64,000 nucleotides of DNA from Cyclospora cayetanensis. Taxonomy: Eukaryota > Apicomplexa > Conoidasida > Eucoccidiorida > Eimeriidae. The translations under genes and the position numbers were made by a program. The notes beneath the pieces were generated by a model. It saw only the letters and a list, made by a program, of their open reading frames with translations. It was not told the origin of the DNA and ran no database searches. The stretch is taken from positions 1 through 64,000 of the forward strand of contig NW_020312746.1 of the NCBI RefSeq assembly GCF_002999335.1. The letters run 5' to 3'. Positions 50,650 through 61,759 of this stretch are shown piece by piece. Numbering within the stretch: position 1 is the first letter of the stretch; every line of letters begins with the position of its first letter.

Positions 50650-52989
50650 TTCTGCCCATATTTATTACCGCCCAGCGTTTTGGCTCAGCATATCCATGCA
50701 TGCCATTTTACTAGTTTTGAAGCTACTGCGTTCATATTAGCTTGCAAGGCGCCCTCTGCCGCCCCAGGAGGCGTTGTGCCACCGTCTCCTTTCATCTTAC
50801 GAGTAGTTCTCCCCATACTGCTGCAAATAGAACCAAATTGCTGAGCTGCCGAACAAACTTATCAAAAAGAAGACAACTGTTGTACCGAAAAGGAGGCATC
50901 TCACTTCACCCACAATCAGTAGAAGCGGGAAACAACCCCACCGAACCATCAAAAGCTACCAACTGTGACCCTCCATATACGGTCTCTGTGGGGAGACACC
51001 TTGTCCTTAGACTGTGCAAACTCAATAGAAAAGCACTGTATGTTTCAAATACCCTTCTTCAATCTTCTGCCTGCGCCCCTCAGAGTTTCCGACATAGTTG
51101 CACATGTCATACGTAGCCCGCACAAAGCATTCCGCCTTCTCGTAACACGCTGACAGAACTCTAAAAATAGCAAGTACAAACATGCAAACCATTTACTTAG
51201 ATCGTAATCAGCTCCTAATTAGGCATTATGAGCTTAGTAGGAGTGATTAGGTGTATCTTATACCTGAATGGCCATTACTTATGTGCTTGACAGACTCCTT
51301 GGGATGGACAGTCTTCTTGCATTCAAATGTGTGGAAATAATGTACGGGCAAAACTGCCAGGGCAAATGGTAAGGACTTCGCTTCAGGTTGCTCCCGGGGA
51401 TCACTTTCTTGAGACTGTTTTGACACCGTAGACCTTGGAAGAAATATACTAGTTTTTCAACGAGCTTCTTTGGCAAGGCCTATTGCAACCAAGTTAGCTC
51501 CTGCCGACGGCCTACGGCTTCTGCGAAAAACATCTGATTCGGAAAACTATAGACCCAGTTCACCTTATACTCTGGCATCCATAGCATCCGCCTGCGTATC
51601 CAGCCCCATCGGTCACCTTGGGGCAGACGCTGGCAAGGTGAGGCAAAAACGAAATTGATGCAAAAAGCTCCCAGGAGTCCGTTTCCATGTCGTGGGTTTA
51701 GAGAACTGTAGGCATAAACTTTTTATTCGGATTACAGTTTCGAAAAAACCTACTGTAAGAACCTCGCTCTACCGTTTAGAAGCTGCAAGGAACGCACCGC
51801 TTAAACGCGTAGGTGGATCTCTGACTCTACTGAGCATGGTGCCCTATTTGCTAATGGGCTTCAGAGGCCTGTGACGCTTGAGTTACTGGTGCTGTCTTGT
51901 TGAGGAGAGCCCAGTTGCCCATGCTCTATGCCTCCTTTGGGGCGACTGCGCGTAGCTCATCTGTATAATTGTGCCACTGTTTCCATCGGCGTGCCACTGT
52001 GATGACCTCCACATGGACGCTCTACGTCCTTCCCACAAATACAGTTACCTACTAGCCTAACACGGATACACTTTGGGAATCATGGCCTAACTCGGGCAGG
52101 TGCTGCTGCAAGAGTAAGGGACCCCCAAGGTGAAAGCTCTCTCGGAGCTTCCATGCCTAGGAAAGCCCCTTAGCTTGGCGCTTTGCAGTGCGAGTGGAAT
52201 AGCTGAGGCTAACAATAACGGCGTTGGGTTTGTTAGGAGGGGGAGCAATACAAAAGTCTTCAAGAGATTCCCAGACCTTGACGTGCTCACACACCCGAAA
52301 TTCAGCCGTGCACGGACACTCAGCTGCTTATCTTAAAACCATATGGCGACTTTAACTTCTGATCCTTATCCTTTAGGGGAGAAACAAAGGGATGAAATAC
52401 GAATAGCAAGAAAAGCAACGAACCCTCAACTCTGCGCACTGGCAGGCAACAAGGGGGTGTAATATTCGCGGCTCCGCCCGTCTGCTTTCCTGGGCCCAGT
52501 ACAACAGGCACTAGACACCGTCTAACATTTGTTTCTCGCCCTTGCCGCGGCACTCTTCGCGGCAGACAATCAGGTATGCAAGAACCAGCTAGCCAGCGAG
52601 CTGGGCACTAAACGACCTAGCCAGGGTTCAGAACCCCAGGAGACTGGACACTAAAGACATCGATCTGTAAGAAAACGCATTGACTTTCTTGGAGCGTACA
52701 TCTGCTTTTTAACTTAAACACCTGTGGTGCTAACTTCTCTCCCTCGAACGCTTCTGCTGGCGCGACTGCTTCTGAAGCATAGTAGGCAGACAAGCCGCTG
52801 TAAGGAAGATGTGGGAGAATCGATGCAGCGGACTGAGGAGGCTGCCCCCAACCTGCTGCTGCAGCAGGACCACCCTCTCGCTTGTCTTCTCCTTCTCCAC
52901 TTTTCACCTGTGGTGATGGCCTTCCGCTGCTGCTTCTGCGGGGCGCTTCGCTTAAGGCGCACTGTCCAGCAACAATCCAGTGCTTGTAC
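50650..52989. other. Gene-poor stretch, nothing recognised
   Basis: About 2.3 kb with short ORFs only. A minus-strand ORF at 52,617-52,991 is Ser/Ala-rich and could be a further 3' exon of the CCCH gene, but no splice joint could be fixed. No RNA gene was seen. Confidence 0.35.
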
Positions 52990-53049
52990 ATGTGTGTGTG
53001 TATGTGTGTATGTGTATGGATGCGTGCGTGCGTGTGTGTGTGTGTGTGT
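52990..53049 (+). repeat. TG/CA microsatellite
   Basis: About 60 bp of imperfect (TG)n, interrupted by TATG and GCG variants, ending in a pure TG run at 53,032-53,049. It lies just beyond the stop codon of the CCCH gene. Confidence 0.9.
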
Positions 53050-53151
53050 CGCTGCTGTTGATCTTGTGCTCGTCAGCACAAGCCGTTTCTACTGCTGAGC
53101 AGTCTGCTGCTGCTGCTCTTACCACTGCTGCTGCTCTTATCAATGCAGCTG

Positions 53152-56005
53152 CTACTTCGACACAGCAACAGCATGACGCGCTGGCTCTTCTGCCCCCCAA
53201 ATCGCAGCAATTAGTGCTGCAGTGGGAGAGAGCTGCGCTAGCTCCCCCATATCTCTCGGGCTCACTGCTGCTGCTGTCGCTGCAGCATGATGCCTCTCAT
53301 CTTGGAAGGCAGCAAATAAATTCTGCTTTCCCTTTCGCTTTTCCGCGCTTGCAGCAGTACTGCTGCTGTTGTTGCTGCCGCTGCTAGCAGCAACACTGGC
53401 TGCTTCAGCAACAGCAGCCGCACCAGTACCGACAACGTCTCCGGTGCAGTCTCCTGCTTGCCACGTTGCCGCTTCTCCGTCTATGGCTTCCAAAGACGGC
53501 AGCCAAAAGGGCTGTTGCTGCTGCTGCTGTTGCAGGGTATCTTGAGTGACCTGCGACCAACAACTGCGCTGATGCGCTGCAGCTGTCTGTACACCCAGCA
53601 CGGGGCTTCCCCACAATGCCTTGTGTTGTTGCTGCTGCTCTCGCTTTCTCGCGGCTGCAGCAGCGCCTTGGCTCCCAGCGCTTTCGAGGGAAACAAGCTG
53701 ATCCTGGTCTAGCTGAATCTCGCTCGAGGCTGCACCGCTGTTGCTGCTGCTGCTGCGCTCCAGCGTCATCATGGAAGCACTGATTTCCTCGTCTTCCTCC
53801 GCAGTTGCAGTCGTCGGCTCGGCATTAGGGTGCAGCTCCTCGCCACAGCAAGGACCCCCAAAGAGGGGAGGCGCAGGCATCGGCAGACCCCTCCCTTTCG
53901 AGGAAGGCATGCACAGCCCATGCAGCTGCTCCTGCAGCAGAAGCAGCGGCTGCGACTGCTGCTGAAGGTGTAGGGGAAAATCCGAGTTTCTCCTCTGGGC
54001 AACTAATTGATGGTGAGTGGCGTAGAGGTGTCCAGGCGTAGGGGGAGGGGGAAGCCTCGTTCCACAAGACCTTTGGTTAAGCTGCTGCTGATCGAGCAAG
54101 CGGCTAGACGCGTGCTGCTGCTGCGTCTGCTGATACTCCGGAGTGTTGCCGTTGTCATACGGGGAGAAGGCTGCGGCTCCCGCACCTGCTTCCTGCATTC
54201 GCGAGCCGCTGCAGAAGTCTAGAGGGCCCCTCTTCCCCTTCGGGTGGATGACTTGGTGGTGCCGAGGCGAAACGACCCCCGCTGCAGCTGCAGCTGCAGC
54301 AGCAGCAGCCGCCGACTCCCTTGCGCCCGTAAAGTGTATGAGGTAGCCACTAGAAGGGAAATAGACACAGACAAAAGGGGTGTGGTATTTGTCTGCCAAA
54401 CTCTCGGCTGCTTGAACCCCCCGTAAATCCCTGAGCGCTCCCTGGGAGGAGGCACCCATGCCTCCTTCTGCTCGGAAGCCCACTGCAGCAGCTGCTGCAG
54501 CAACTGCCGCTGCAGCTGCTGCTGCTGACTGAGCAGGCGTCTTAAGACCAACACCTGTGCTCCCTCGCTCCTCGGGGGAGACGCGCTGAGAACGCAGCGC
54601 AACCGCTGCTGCTGCGTTGCAGCTACCGCTGCCTCCAGGGGAGACCTCTGGCTTTCCAAAGCTCCAAGAGGCGTTCAGCAGGCAGAAAGGCTGTCCACTG
54701 CTGCCTGGTGCTGCATTGGAGCTTCCCACTGCAGCACGACCTGTGTTTGCTGCTGCTGCTGCTGCTGCTCCTGTTGTTGTTGCTGCCTGTGCTGCTCCTG
54801 TTGCTGGTGCTGCCTGTGCTGCTCCTGTTGCTGGTGCTGTTGCTGTTGCGGCGGAGTATACTGACCCTTCAGAAAATCCGCAAAGAGTACCCGCATGCGA
54901 ACTCCTATTGCCAGAAGAGCCAAGAACCGATGTACAGTGCAAGGAACCCTTTCCATTATAGGCTGGAAGTAACATAGCTCCCCTGAACAAAAAAATGCAG
55001 CAGCAGTCACCCAAGGCAAGGAAGGCACTGTGGATGTGAAGCCGCGCGAAGCAGAAGTGGACGCAGTTGGAAACTCTGCAGGCAGAACAACAGCCATCTT
55101 TTTTTTCTTTGCTCTCCTGCTAAAGTGTGCTTCTTACCTCCCTTTGTAAAACGAACTCTGCTGTGGCAGCTGCTGCGTCTGCCGCTGGTGCTGCGTCTGC
55201 CGCTGCTGTCTGTGCTGTTGTTGTCGGTGCTGACGCTGCTGCTGCTGCTTCGTGCTGCAGTTACCACCAGAACTCATCTCCTCAGAGCTTCTAATAGCGC
55301 TGTTTGAGCCTGGGTACACATAAAAACACGCCTTCAGAGAGGGGGTGGCACCTGCATTGGCTGCGTAAAAAGTGCTTGTCTCGTGTGAGTGCGAGTGTGT
55401 GTGTGTATGTGCATTGCGGCGGGTGTATGTACAGCTCGTATGGCCCTCTTACCTTGCATCGAGGTCCCATTGCTGCGTTCCCTAGTCTGCTGGTGCTGCT
55501 GTCTTTGCAGCGACGCACCAAATGGGTGCTGTGGAGGCGTGTTGATGGGTTGTGCTGCAGCAGCAGCAGCAGCACCCGTGGCAGCAGCAGCGAGTGCTGC
55601 CACGGGTGCTGCTTCGATTCCAGCGCCTTCAGCATGCAAGAATCGACAGCGCTTGCGCGCGCAGCGTCCGAAGAGAAAGTGTTTGCAGAGGAGACTATTC
55701 CACTGCATGCCTTCGGGTGGGCTGTTGCTGCCAGCCCTTGCGGCTGCTCCCCCTGCTGCTGCGTTTGTTCCTGCTGTTGCTGAGGAGGAAATCGCTTCCT
55801 TGGCTGTCCCTTGCGAAGCCTCCTCAGTTTTTCTGCTCGCAGCAGCTGTTTCCGCACCGGCAGCAAGAGAGGCGGGATCGTGCTCCTGCTTAGGAAAGGC
55901 CAAAGGGCTGCTGGCGATGTCAGCAGCGCCAGCACCTGGGTGGGAATTCGTCTCTGCCAGGGTTCTAGACGTCCCCTCGATGAGTTCTGCAGCGAGTGCA
56001 GTCAT
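53152..56005 (-). CDS. CCCH zinc-finger protein with long Ala/Gln/Ser tracts
   Basis: Predicted 882-residue protein from three exons: 56,005-55,453, 55,309-55,138 and 55,075-53,152. Introns are 143 and 62 nt; both joints keep frame (G|GC and AG|A) and the total is a multiple of three. Residues 107-124 form one CCCH finger, CKHFLFGRCARKRCRFLH, with C-x7-C-x4-C-x3-H spacing, one residue shorter in the middle gap than common RNA-binding fingers. The rest is mostly low complexity: Ala runs, a Gln-rich second exon (QQQQRQHRQQQHRQQRQTQ), and a 9-residue tandem repeat (APATGAAQA) near residues 300-330. Two unique stretches stand out: YHTPFVCVYFPSSGYLIHFTG, and an acidic Ser-rich part (TAEEDEEISASMMTLERSS). 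RNA binding is inferred from the finger. An upstream exon is possible because an acceptor (CGTATTTACAG) lies before the ATG; a 3' extension is also possible. Confidence 0.72.
54735..54860 (-). repeat. CTG/CAG-rich tract with 27-bp tandem repeat
   Basis: On the plus strand CTG runs merge into a unit of about 27 bp (TGCCTGTGCTGCTCCTGTTG plus 7) present in two close copies and a degraded third. The minus strand translates it as APATGAAQA repeats. Confidence 0.85.
55634..55687 (-). other. CCCH zinc finger of the low-complexity protein
   Basis: Cys107, Cys115, Cys120 and His124 of the predicted protein. It is preceded by WNSLL and followed by AEGAG, and is the only recognisable domain in the gene. 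Confidence 0.8.
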
Positions 56006-57719
56006 CTTCAGCCGCAGTTGGCCGTTTCCGAATGGTACTAGCTTCGCGCTGTTGTTTCGATTGCGACCTCTGTTGCTGCGTTTCCTGCTGTAAATACGGA
56101 AAGCACGAGGGCGCTACTTATGCGGAGGTTGGGCATTGCACTTGGGGGTGTCTGCTGAGTCACCCCCTTTGCAGTTCATCTCTAAACCTTTAACCCTACG
56201 GCTCTCGACTTCTACGCATTAGCACCGTCTCACGGCAGCGGCCTGCTGCCGTGTCGGCTGTGCCTTGGGGAACTGGTGAGACCCCTAGTGCTACTGCTTT
56301 CTGGGGATGCTCCTCCCCCCGTAGTCAGACAAAAGGGAAAGGAATACTGCTGCTGTTTTTGCTGCTGTTGCTAATCCTGCAGACACAACCGCAGACACAA
56401 CGGGCCGCTGCAGTCGCCTAGCCGGGAGCGAGCGACGTAGTGAAAGGGCTCCAGGAAAAGAAATAGGGTCCCTTGACACAGGCTGTATGCTCCTTATTAT
56501 TAGGAAAGAGACAATGTAACAGAAAGCCGTAACGTGGGAGCAGCATGGGAAGAGACAGCTGCTGCTGCTAAGTCAAAACAAGGCAGCGCTGCTGCTGCTG
56601 CTGCTGCTGCTGTTTCCACTACACATTCGTTGAGTGGCTGCCTAACCAGCAGACCACGACACAACTGTGCACAACAATATGACGTGAAGGCAGCTCTGCT
56701 GTTCTGCTGTTCGTCCTGCTGTTGCCGCTGCAGCCGCTGCTGCAGGGAGCTTTGGCTCAGGCACCGGACGACCCCCAGCCGCGGCGGAGGAGCTACTGCA
56801 CCAGCATCAACAACGACACCAGTACAAGTTCCTGTACATTTAAACGCATTAGCTTTATAAATTATGTATTTTAGCCTTAAAAAGCCGAAATATGCAGGAT
56901 AGAGAGCACCAGATGCGCTGTTTTCATGCAGCTACTTCTGGTGACGCTGGTGGTGCTGCCGACACACCGACCTGAGACAGCAGCGCTTCCATACAATTGT
57001 AACCACTCTTTTCTGCTCCAAGTTTCTTTCACTTTCTAGGTAAATATTTGCTCTTGCACTAGGTTTTTCTGCTAGGGATTGTTGAAACATTACGCAGAGG
57101 AGTATACGGACAGGCGGCCTGGAGCTGCCGGATCACCCGGAAGTGGCTACGATAATTTTGGTTCCTTCTATCCTCTTCTTTTCCTCATTTCAGCTCAGTA
57201 GACTGTTTGTGCCATGAAAGTGACAATATAGCCAGGATATTGACTCTTTTCATATGCCTTCCCCCTAATCTGGTGGGAGGGGCCGCCAAAGTCGACTTTT
57301 AGTGTAGTCTGGGAGAAGGGGGATCCCGATAACCACTTTTAGTGTAACTCTCATCCAAGGTGTCCGTAAGGGGGCGCTAAGCTCAAGGATCAATACAATC
57401 TAATCAAATATATTGAAAGCTTAAAGAAGAGCTACCTTTTCTACGTGCATTCGCCCCTTAGGGTCCCGACACAAGGGAAGAGGGGCAAGGAATGTGCGCC
57501 TAGCTTAACCCTCTGAGTACTCCGGGCACTTACAGCTGGATACACGCACCTGCTGGTTTATAGCCGAGCAACATAACGTCCTCTTGTGTAGAGTGGTTGC
57601 TGACCTGCCATTAACAAGACATACCAACAAGCAAACCACTTTTTCATTTTCTCGCTCATTCAAGTGTAAATATTGCTATTGCAGTAGGAAGTGCCAACAT
57701 TTAGCCTAGCCCGCTAGAC
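56006..57719. other. Gene-poor stretch 5' of the CCCH gene
   Basis: It contains CTG/GCT runs near 56.35, 56.58 and 56.70 kb and a plus-strand ORF at 56,534-56,860 (Ala and Cys runs) that looks like repeat translation, not a gene. The 12-mer ACTTTTAGTGTA occurs twice, 40 bp apart, at 57,295 and 57,335. Promoter and any 5' exon of the CCCH gene should lie at the left end. Confidence 0.4.
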
Positions 57720-58799
57720 AGTTAGTCTCTACGGACAAGCTCGGAAGACGCTGGCGTAATGCTGCGATTCACTTGATAAAATCCACGGATAAACATTCTA
57801 CTCTACCGTTTCCTTTCAATACACCTTTTCAGAAATGCCCATTAAGCCTACCGGACACGAAATGGCTTTCCGCGCTTGTACACAACACACATGAGTATAC
57901 CTGTAAGCTCTCTGGACTTGTGACTGCCACAGATGATAAGCAACATGAAGGCAATCGGGATTCCCCAGAGCCTACACAGTAAGGGGATTCGGCTATGTAC
58001 TTCGACTCCTCAATGCTCGACCAAACCATTCTAAACACCTATCACACCCGTATCCCATGGTTATGCTGTTGCGGGACAAGCAATGCTGTGTAGAGGCAGG
58101 AAACTGTTGGGTGTACAACAGAACAACGTGTGTTCTGGTACACTGCAATTCGGCTGCCGAAGTCAAGGAACATCCGGCAAAAAGTGCAGCAATCAAGGAG
58201 TGTTCTTTGCTTTCTCACTATGGCAAGTTCCTCGAGAAGATTTCAGCTCGCATCTTATTGCCAAAAACCCTTTTTTCCAATCGCTCTGATTGCTGTATCT
58301 CCAACTGAGACACGTAAGAAAGAGCATTCTATGCCCATAACAGGAAAGAGTGGTAGCGCCGAAAAAGCCAGTCAGCCACATTACCACTCCTTCGGTGCCT
58401 GCACTGTCCATACTTGAGCTCCACTGCTCCTTACAACCGACGCTAATTACATGTCTGGAAAGCCATTATCTTCCAACAGGCTGCAGCCCGTGCGAAGCAC
58501 CAAGTTATTGCTTGTTATTCTCATGACTTCGCTAAAGTCCAGCAGCGGCGCCCAGTGTGAGAAAAGCCTTGTTGGGTGTGGTGGGGTGTGAAAAGTGCAG
58601 GCATCAATTATATATAGGCATCAATGTACTGTCCAGCCCAACCATTAGTCCTCGACGCATCTCACGAAGAGTGTTCATGACTTTGCTAGCCTTAGTAATA
58701 TTATCTGGCTTAGGCGCCTACTGCAGTACGCCTAAACAGTGAAGTGTATGAAGGGCATCACCATCGTGGTCACCAACGCCCTATCGCCAATCCCCAGCA

Positions 58800-59375
58800 A
58801 TGCAATTCGAGCTTCTTTTGAATACACAGGAGTCTTTTGTTTTGGACACCCGTGCAGGCACTAATTCTGCCCAAAACCAGAATGGCAGAAAGGTCGAGGA
58901 CTACCGCGTTCAGAGTGGCACGCCATGGTTCAAAACAATGCGAAGACTCCGTCGCTTCTACACTCTGGCCTCCCCCTGCAGTGTTGTTTTTGCGGGAAGC
59001 ACATGGCTGCGTTTTGGGGACCCTGCTGTGGTTCGCACTACAGTGCAATGGCTCTCTGGGTCTTGCTGGTGGCCTGAAATGCGTACCGCAGAAGGAAAGT
59101 TTGCATTGTCGTGCCCACATTGTCATCACATAAGCCGCCTTCTTCTCTCGAACCCGGTCATTTGCAAAGCCGTCCGGTTCCTGAAAGGATTTGGATATAT
59201 CTGGCTAGTGAATCTGTTGTCGAAGTGCCGTAAATCAAGGGTCAGAGTGGCATCTACGGTGTTCTCGCTAGACCGTGTAGAAGTCCAATTTGCTTCTGGT
59301 TTCCCAGCTCTGTCACGGCTAAGGAAGTTCACCAATCGCTCTTTGATAGTGTATGGAAACTCAAGGCTTAACTAG
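58800..59375 (+). pseudogene. RNase H stump and integrase zinc/core region, plus copy
   Basis: The open frame reads FVLDTRAGTNSAQNQNGRKV, then CWWPEMRTAEGKFALSCPHC. It keeps the same internal junction as the minus-strand copy. Core motifs appear in other frames (KGQSGIYGVLAR, VTAKEVHQSLFDSVWKLKA). Confidence 0.8.
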
Positions 59376-59439
59376 GAGTGTTTTTACGGTTAGGCATCGC
59401 GATTCCGCTTATCCATTCAGGGATGGCTTGCGGATTAGC

Positions 59440-60225
59440 CCACACATTGACAATAACATGACCACCGCGAGCCACCTTGGCAGATGAGTAGAAAGAGTGC
59501 GCCATCCACACTCTATGCATGATTTGCCACTACTTGCTTGCCAAATCCAATTGCTTCGCTTGTTTTTCTCCTGGGTGGTGAGCGGGTCTGTAATACGACA
59601 GCACATACGTCTATCCGTTGCTCTCCCTCGACATTGGGTCACAGGGATTGGCCCCTCTTGAATCCGGGCTCAAATCTCATAGTCCAGCGCCTAAGCTGCC
59701 ACCTCTAGAGGCAAAGGAATTCGAAGAGCGGCTGGCCAGTGCAAACAAATGTATGGGCAAAGCTGAAGACAAACAGGCAAAGAGTGATTAGAAGCAAAGG
59801 TCGCTTGTGTGTTTCGCGCCTGTAGCCTTGGTCCTGGTGGATCGGCAGGCCACGCGAAATACGTTAGAAGGCGGCTACATGAAGAAGTTTGGGCCAACTG
59901 GCTAACATTATTTGCCTCATCTTGCGAAATATTGCTGTTTGTTACTCTACCAACTTCCCTTGAAGTTTAACGTGCCATCAAACACAGTATTGGCTCCTCA
60001 AGAAAGTTTTTAAACTTTGAATAATTGGAGGTTTTTGCTGTGCTAAGAAATGACCTACGTGGAGGAGGAAGATCTGCAGGGCCTCATTGAAGCGCTGAGA
60101 TTGTGGACATTTGAGCGCCGGGGAAATACCAGATGAGAGTGCCTAGTGGAATGGGTGGGCGAATGCCATCCTAAGACTTTTACGGAGGCCCAGCTGCGTG
60201 CTTCGTTGCCCGCTGGATAACTCAC
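59440..60225 (+). pseudogene. Integrase C-terminal part and chromodomain remnant
   Basis: MTTASHLGR, a stop, then VERVRHPHSMHDLP corresponds to the family's STAYHPQTDGQTERV...LEDML block. EAKEFEERLASANKCMGKAE and GGYMKKFGPTG follow as the later integrase region. EALRLWTFERRGNTR, a stop, then ECLVEWVGECHPKTFTEAQL reads like a chromodomain (YLVKWKG...ATWEP). Confidence 0.65.
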
Positions 60226-61012
60226 AACACTGTTTGGCTAATTACGCTTGTCATCATGGACGATATTCCTCGCTCCCCTCGGTAATTGTCCTTCTCCAGC
60301 GCATGTTCTGCCTCAAACAGCTACTTTCAACCATGGTTCTTGCTTTAAGTATTCCCGGCTATCACTAAGACGTTTAAAATGGATGAAATTACACTACAGC
60401 AGCAGTGCCTTCGCGCCTTATAAAGCATCTCCTCATTCCAGTACACTTTGTGCACGCGCCACAGTCTACATCAAAGTCCCAGACAGACGCGTAGGAATGA
60501 TTTGAAGAGGAGGCTACCGAAAGTTTCTGCGCTTATATTTGAGTGTAAATAACACCCTAGCTGTCTGTTGTCACGTAGCAGGAGACTCGCATATTTCGGT
60601 GCACTGACGACGGCGAGCCATCGAGCCGGCGCGGTGGCGTTGTTTTGGCTTTCGTTGTTGGCTAGTGTTTGTGTCTTTCTTCCCATCAGATTCACTTTAG
60701 CAGTTGCTGGACACATTTGTTTTCACGTGTGTAGAGTTTTGATGTGTATATCTACTCAGCGGTGGGTACCGGGCAAAAAAACTTCCGGTTTCCCCCGTGC
60801 ACTTGATCTTCGATTAACAGGTGGGAAGCGCGAAGGCCGTGGGTTTGAAATGCGAGCGGAAGATACAACGGGTTAGCATAGCCTTCGACACATTCTACTA
60901 CAGATAAAATCAGGAATTCATGAAGAATTGACTGATGGCTTTGTTCCGTCCGCATATAGCTTTTTGCATAGTACTGTTTACTGAATAAAAAAAGACGGAA
61001 CAGTGTTTCGGA

Positions 61013-61095
61013 CTCTGCTAGATGCTAGGTGCAATAGCTCTAAATACTCGGAGTGCTAAGAGGGTGAAAGTCGCTCGCATCTGAGCTGGCTCCCT
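61013..61095 (+). repeat. Dispersed imperfect repeat, copy B
   Basis: Same-strand relative of 46,978-47,060, with shared blocks in the same order. It lies about 0.8 kb beyond the chromodomain remnant. Confidence 0.45.
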
Positions 61096-61733
61096 TCCCT
61101 CAGCTCTGGGACTCAGAGGGGCGCGCACAAGAAAAGATGGAGGCCTTTAGAAAACATTTGCATCGCTTTCTATTGACTTGGCATTAGGTCAGTAACCAAG
61201 TGTCTTAACCACGAGATCACGGAGGGAGCGTTCCAAGGTTGCATTCCTACCTGGACAGGTGGGTGGCCAGGAACCCCCTCTTCAGAGAGGGGCCTGTAGT
61301 ATTCGATTAAGCTGCACAATAAGACACACTTTAAGACGGAGAAAGCGGATAGCCAGGCCACACTTTCGAAGCAGAACATAGACGAAAGGTCCTAGCACCC
61401 ACGCACAAAGTGCAAATCTCAAGCACCGTCTGTCTCGTTCTCTCTGTTTCTCGGTATTCGTTCACTGATTCCTCACCCTCTCTAGTCAGTGGTCTGTTTT
61501 TATTCTCTTTCTCGGTCTGTCCGGCCGTTTTACGGTGCACTGTCTTTAAATGCAGCAAAGGCTGGAACTTGTGAAGTGTGTGTGGAAACTTTCTGAAGTC
61601 GCAAGAGTACCAAATTCAAGATTTAAGAGTAGTTTTCAGCATAGAGCGGCGAATATTGTAATATGGTGGGGAAGACGGTACTCCTGCACAGGGCACATTG
61701 GCTTTTTGGTGGGGTTGGGGGCCTCCCCGGTAG

Positions 61734-61759
61734 GGAGGGGGCCCTTCGTAGGGGCCCCC
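61734..61759. repeat. GC-rich perfect hairpin
   Basis: AGGGGGCCC and GGGCCCCCT flank a loop of about 8 nt (TTCGTAGG), so the stem has 9 perfect G/C-rich pairs. No following T-run suggests a polymerase III terminator. Function unknown. Confidence 0.6.

Larger units (their letters stand above)
57720..60225 (+). mobile_element. Decayed chromovirus-like Ty3/gypsy retroelement, plus-strand copy
   Basis: In plus orientation and in order: RT palm and thumb (about 57,740-58,310), the same RNase H stump as the other copy (58,800-58,960), integrase zinc-binding motif and core (59,040-59,350), integrase C-terminal parts (about 59,440-59,890) and a degraded chromodomain (about 60,060-60,225). All parts are broken by stops and frameshifts. 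No Gag was found upstream and no LTR identified. It is an inverted homologue of the 47.26-48.95 kb remnant and near-identical to it over the RNase H/integrase part. The chromodomain places the family in the chromoviruses. Confidence 0.85.

Noticed and set aside
55389..56093. 234-codon plus-strand ORF opposite the CCCH exon
   Set aside because: Cys/Ala/Leu-rich translation of the CTG repeats on the non-coding strand. The minus strand has the zinc finger and in-phase splice sites.
56534..56860. 108-codon plus-strand ORF with Ala and Cys runs
   Set aside because: Mostly translation of GCT/CTG repeats with no conserved segment.
47260..59350. Inverted arms as ends of a large DNA transposon
   Set aside because: The arms contain RT and integrase remnants rather than transposase or terminal repeats, so two separate retroelement copies explain them better.
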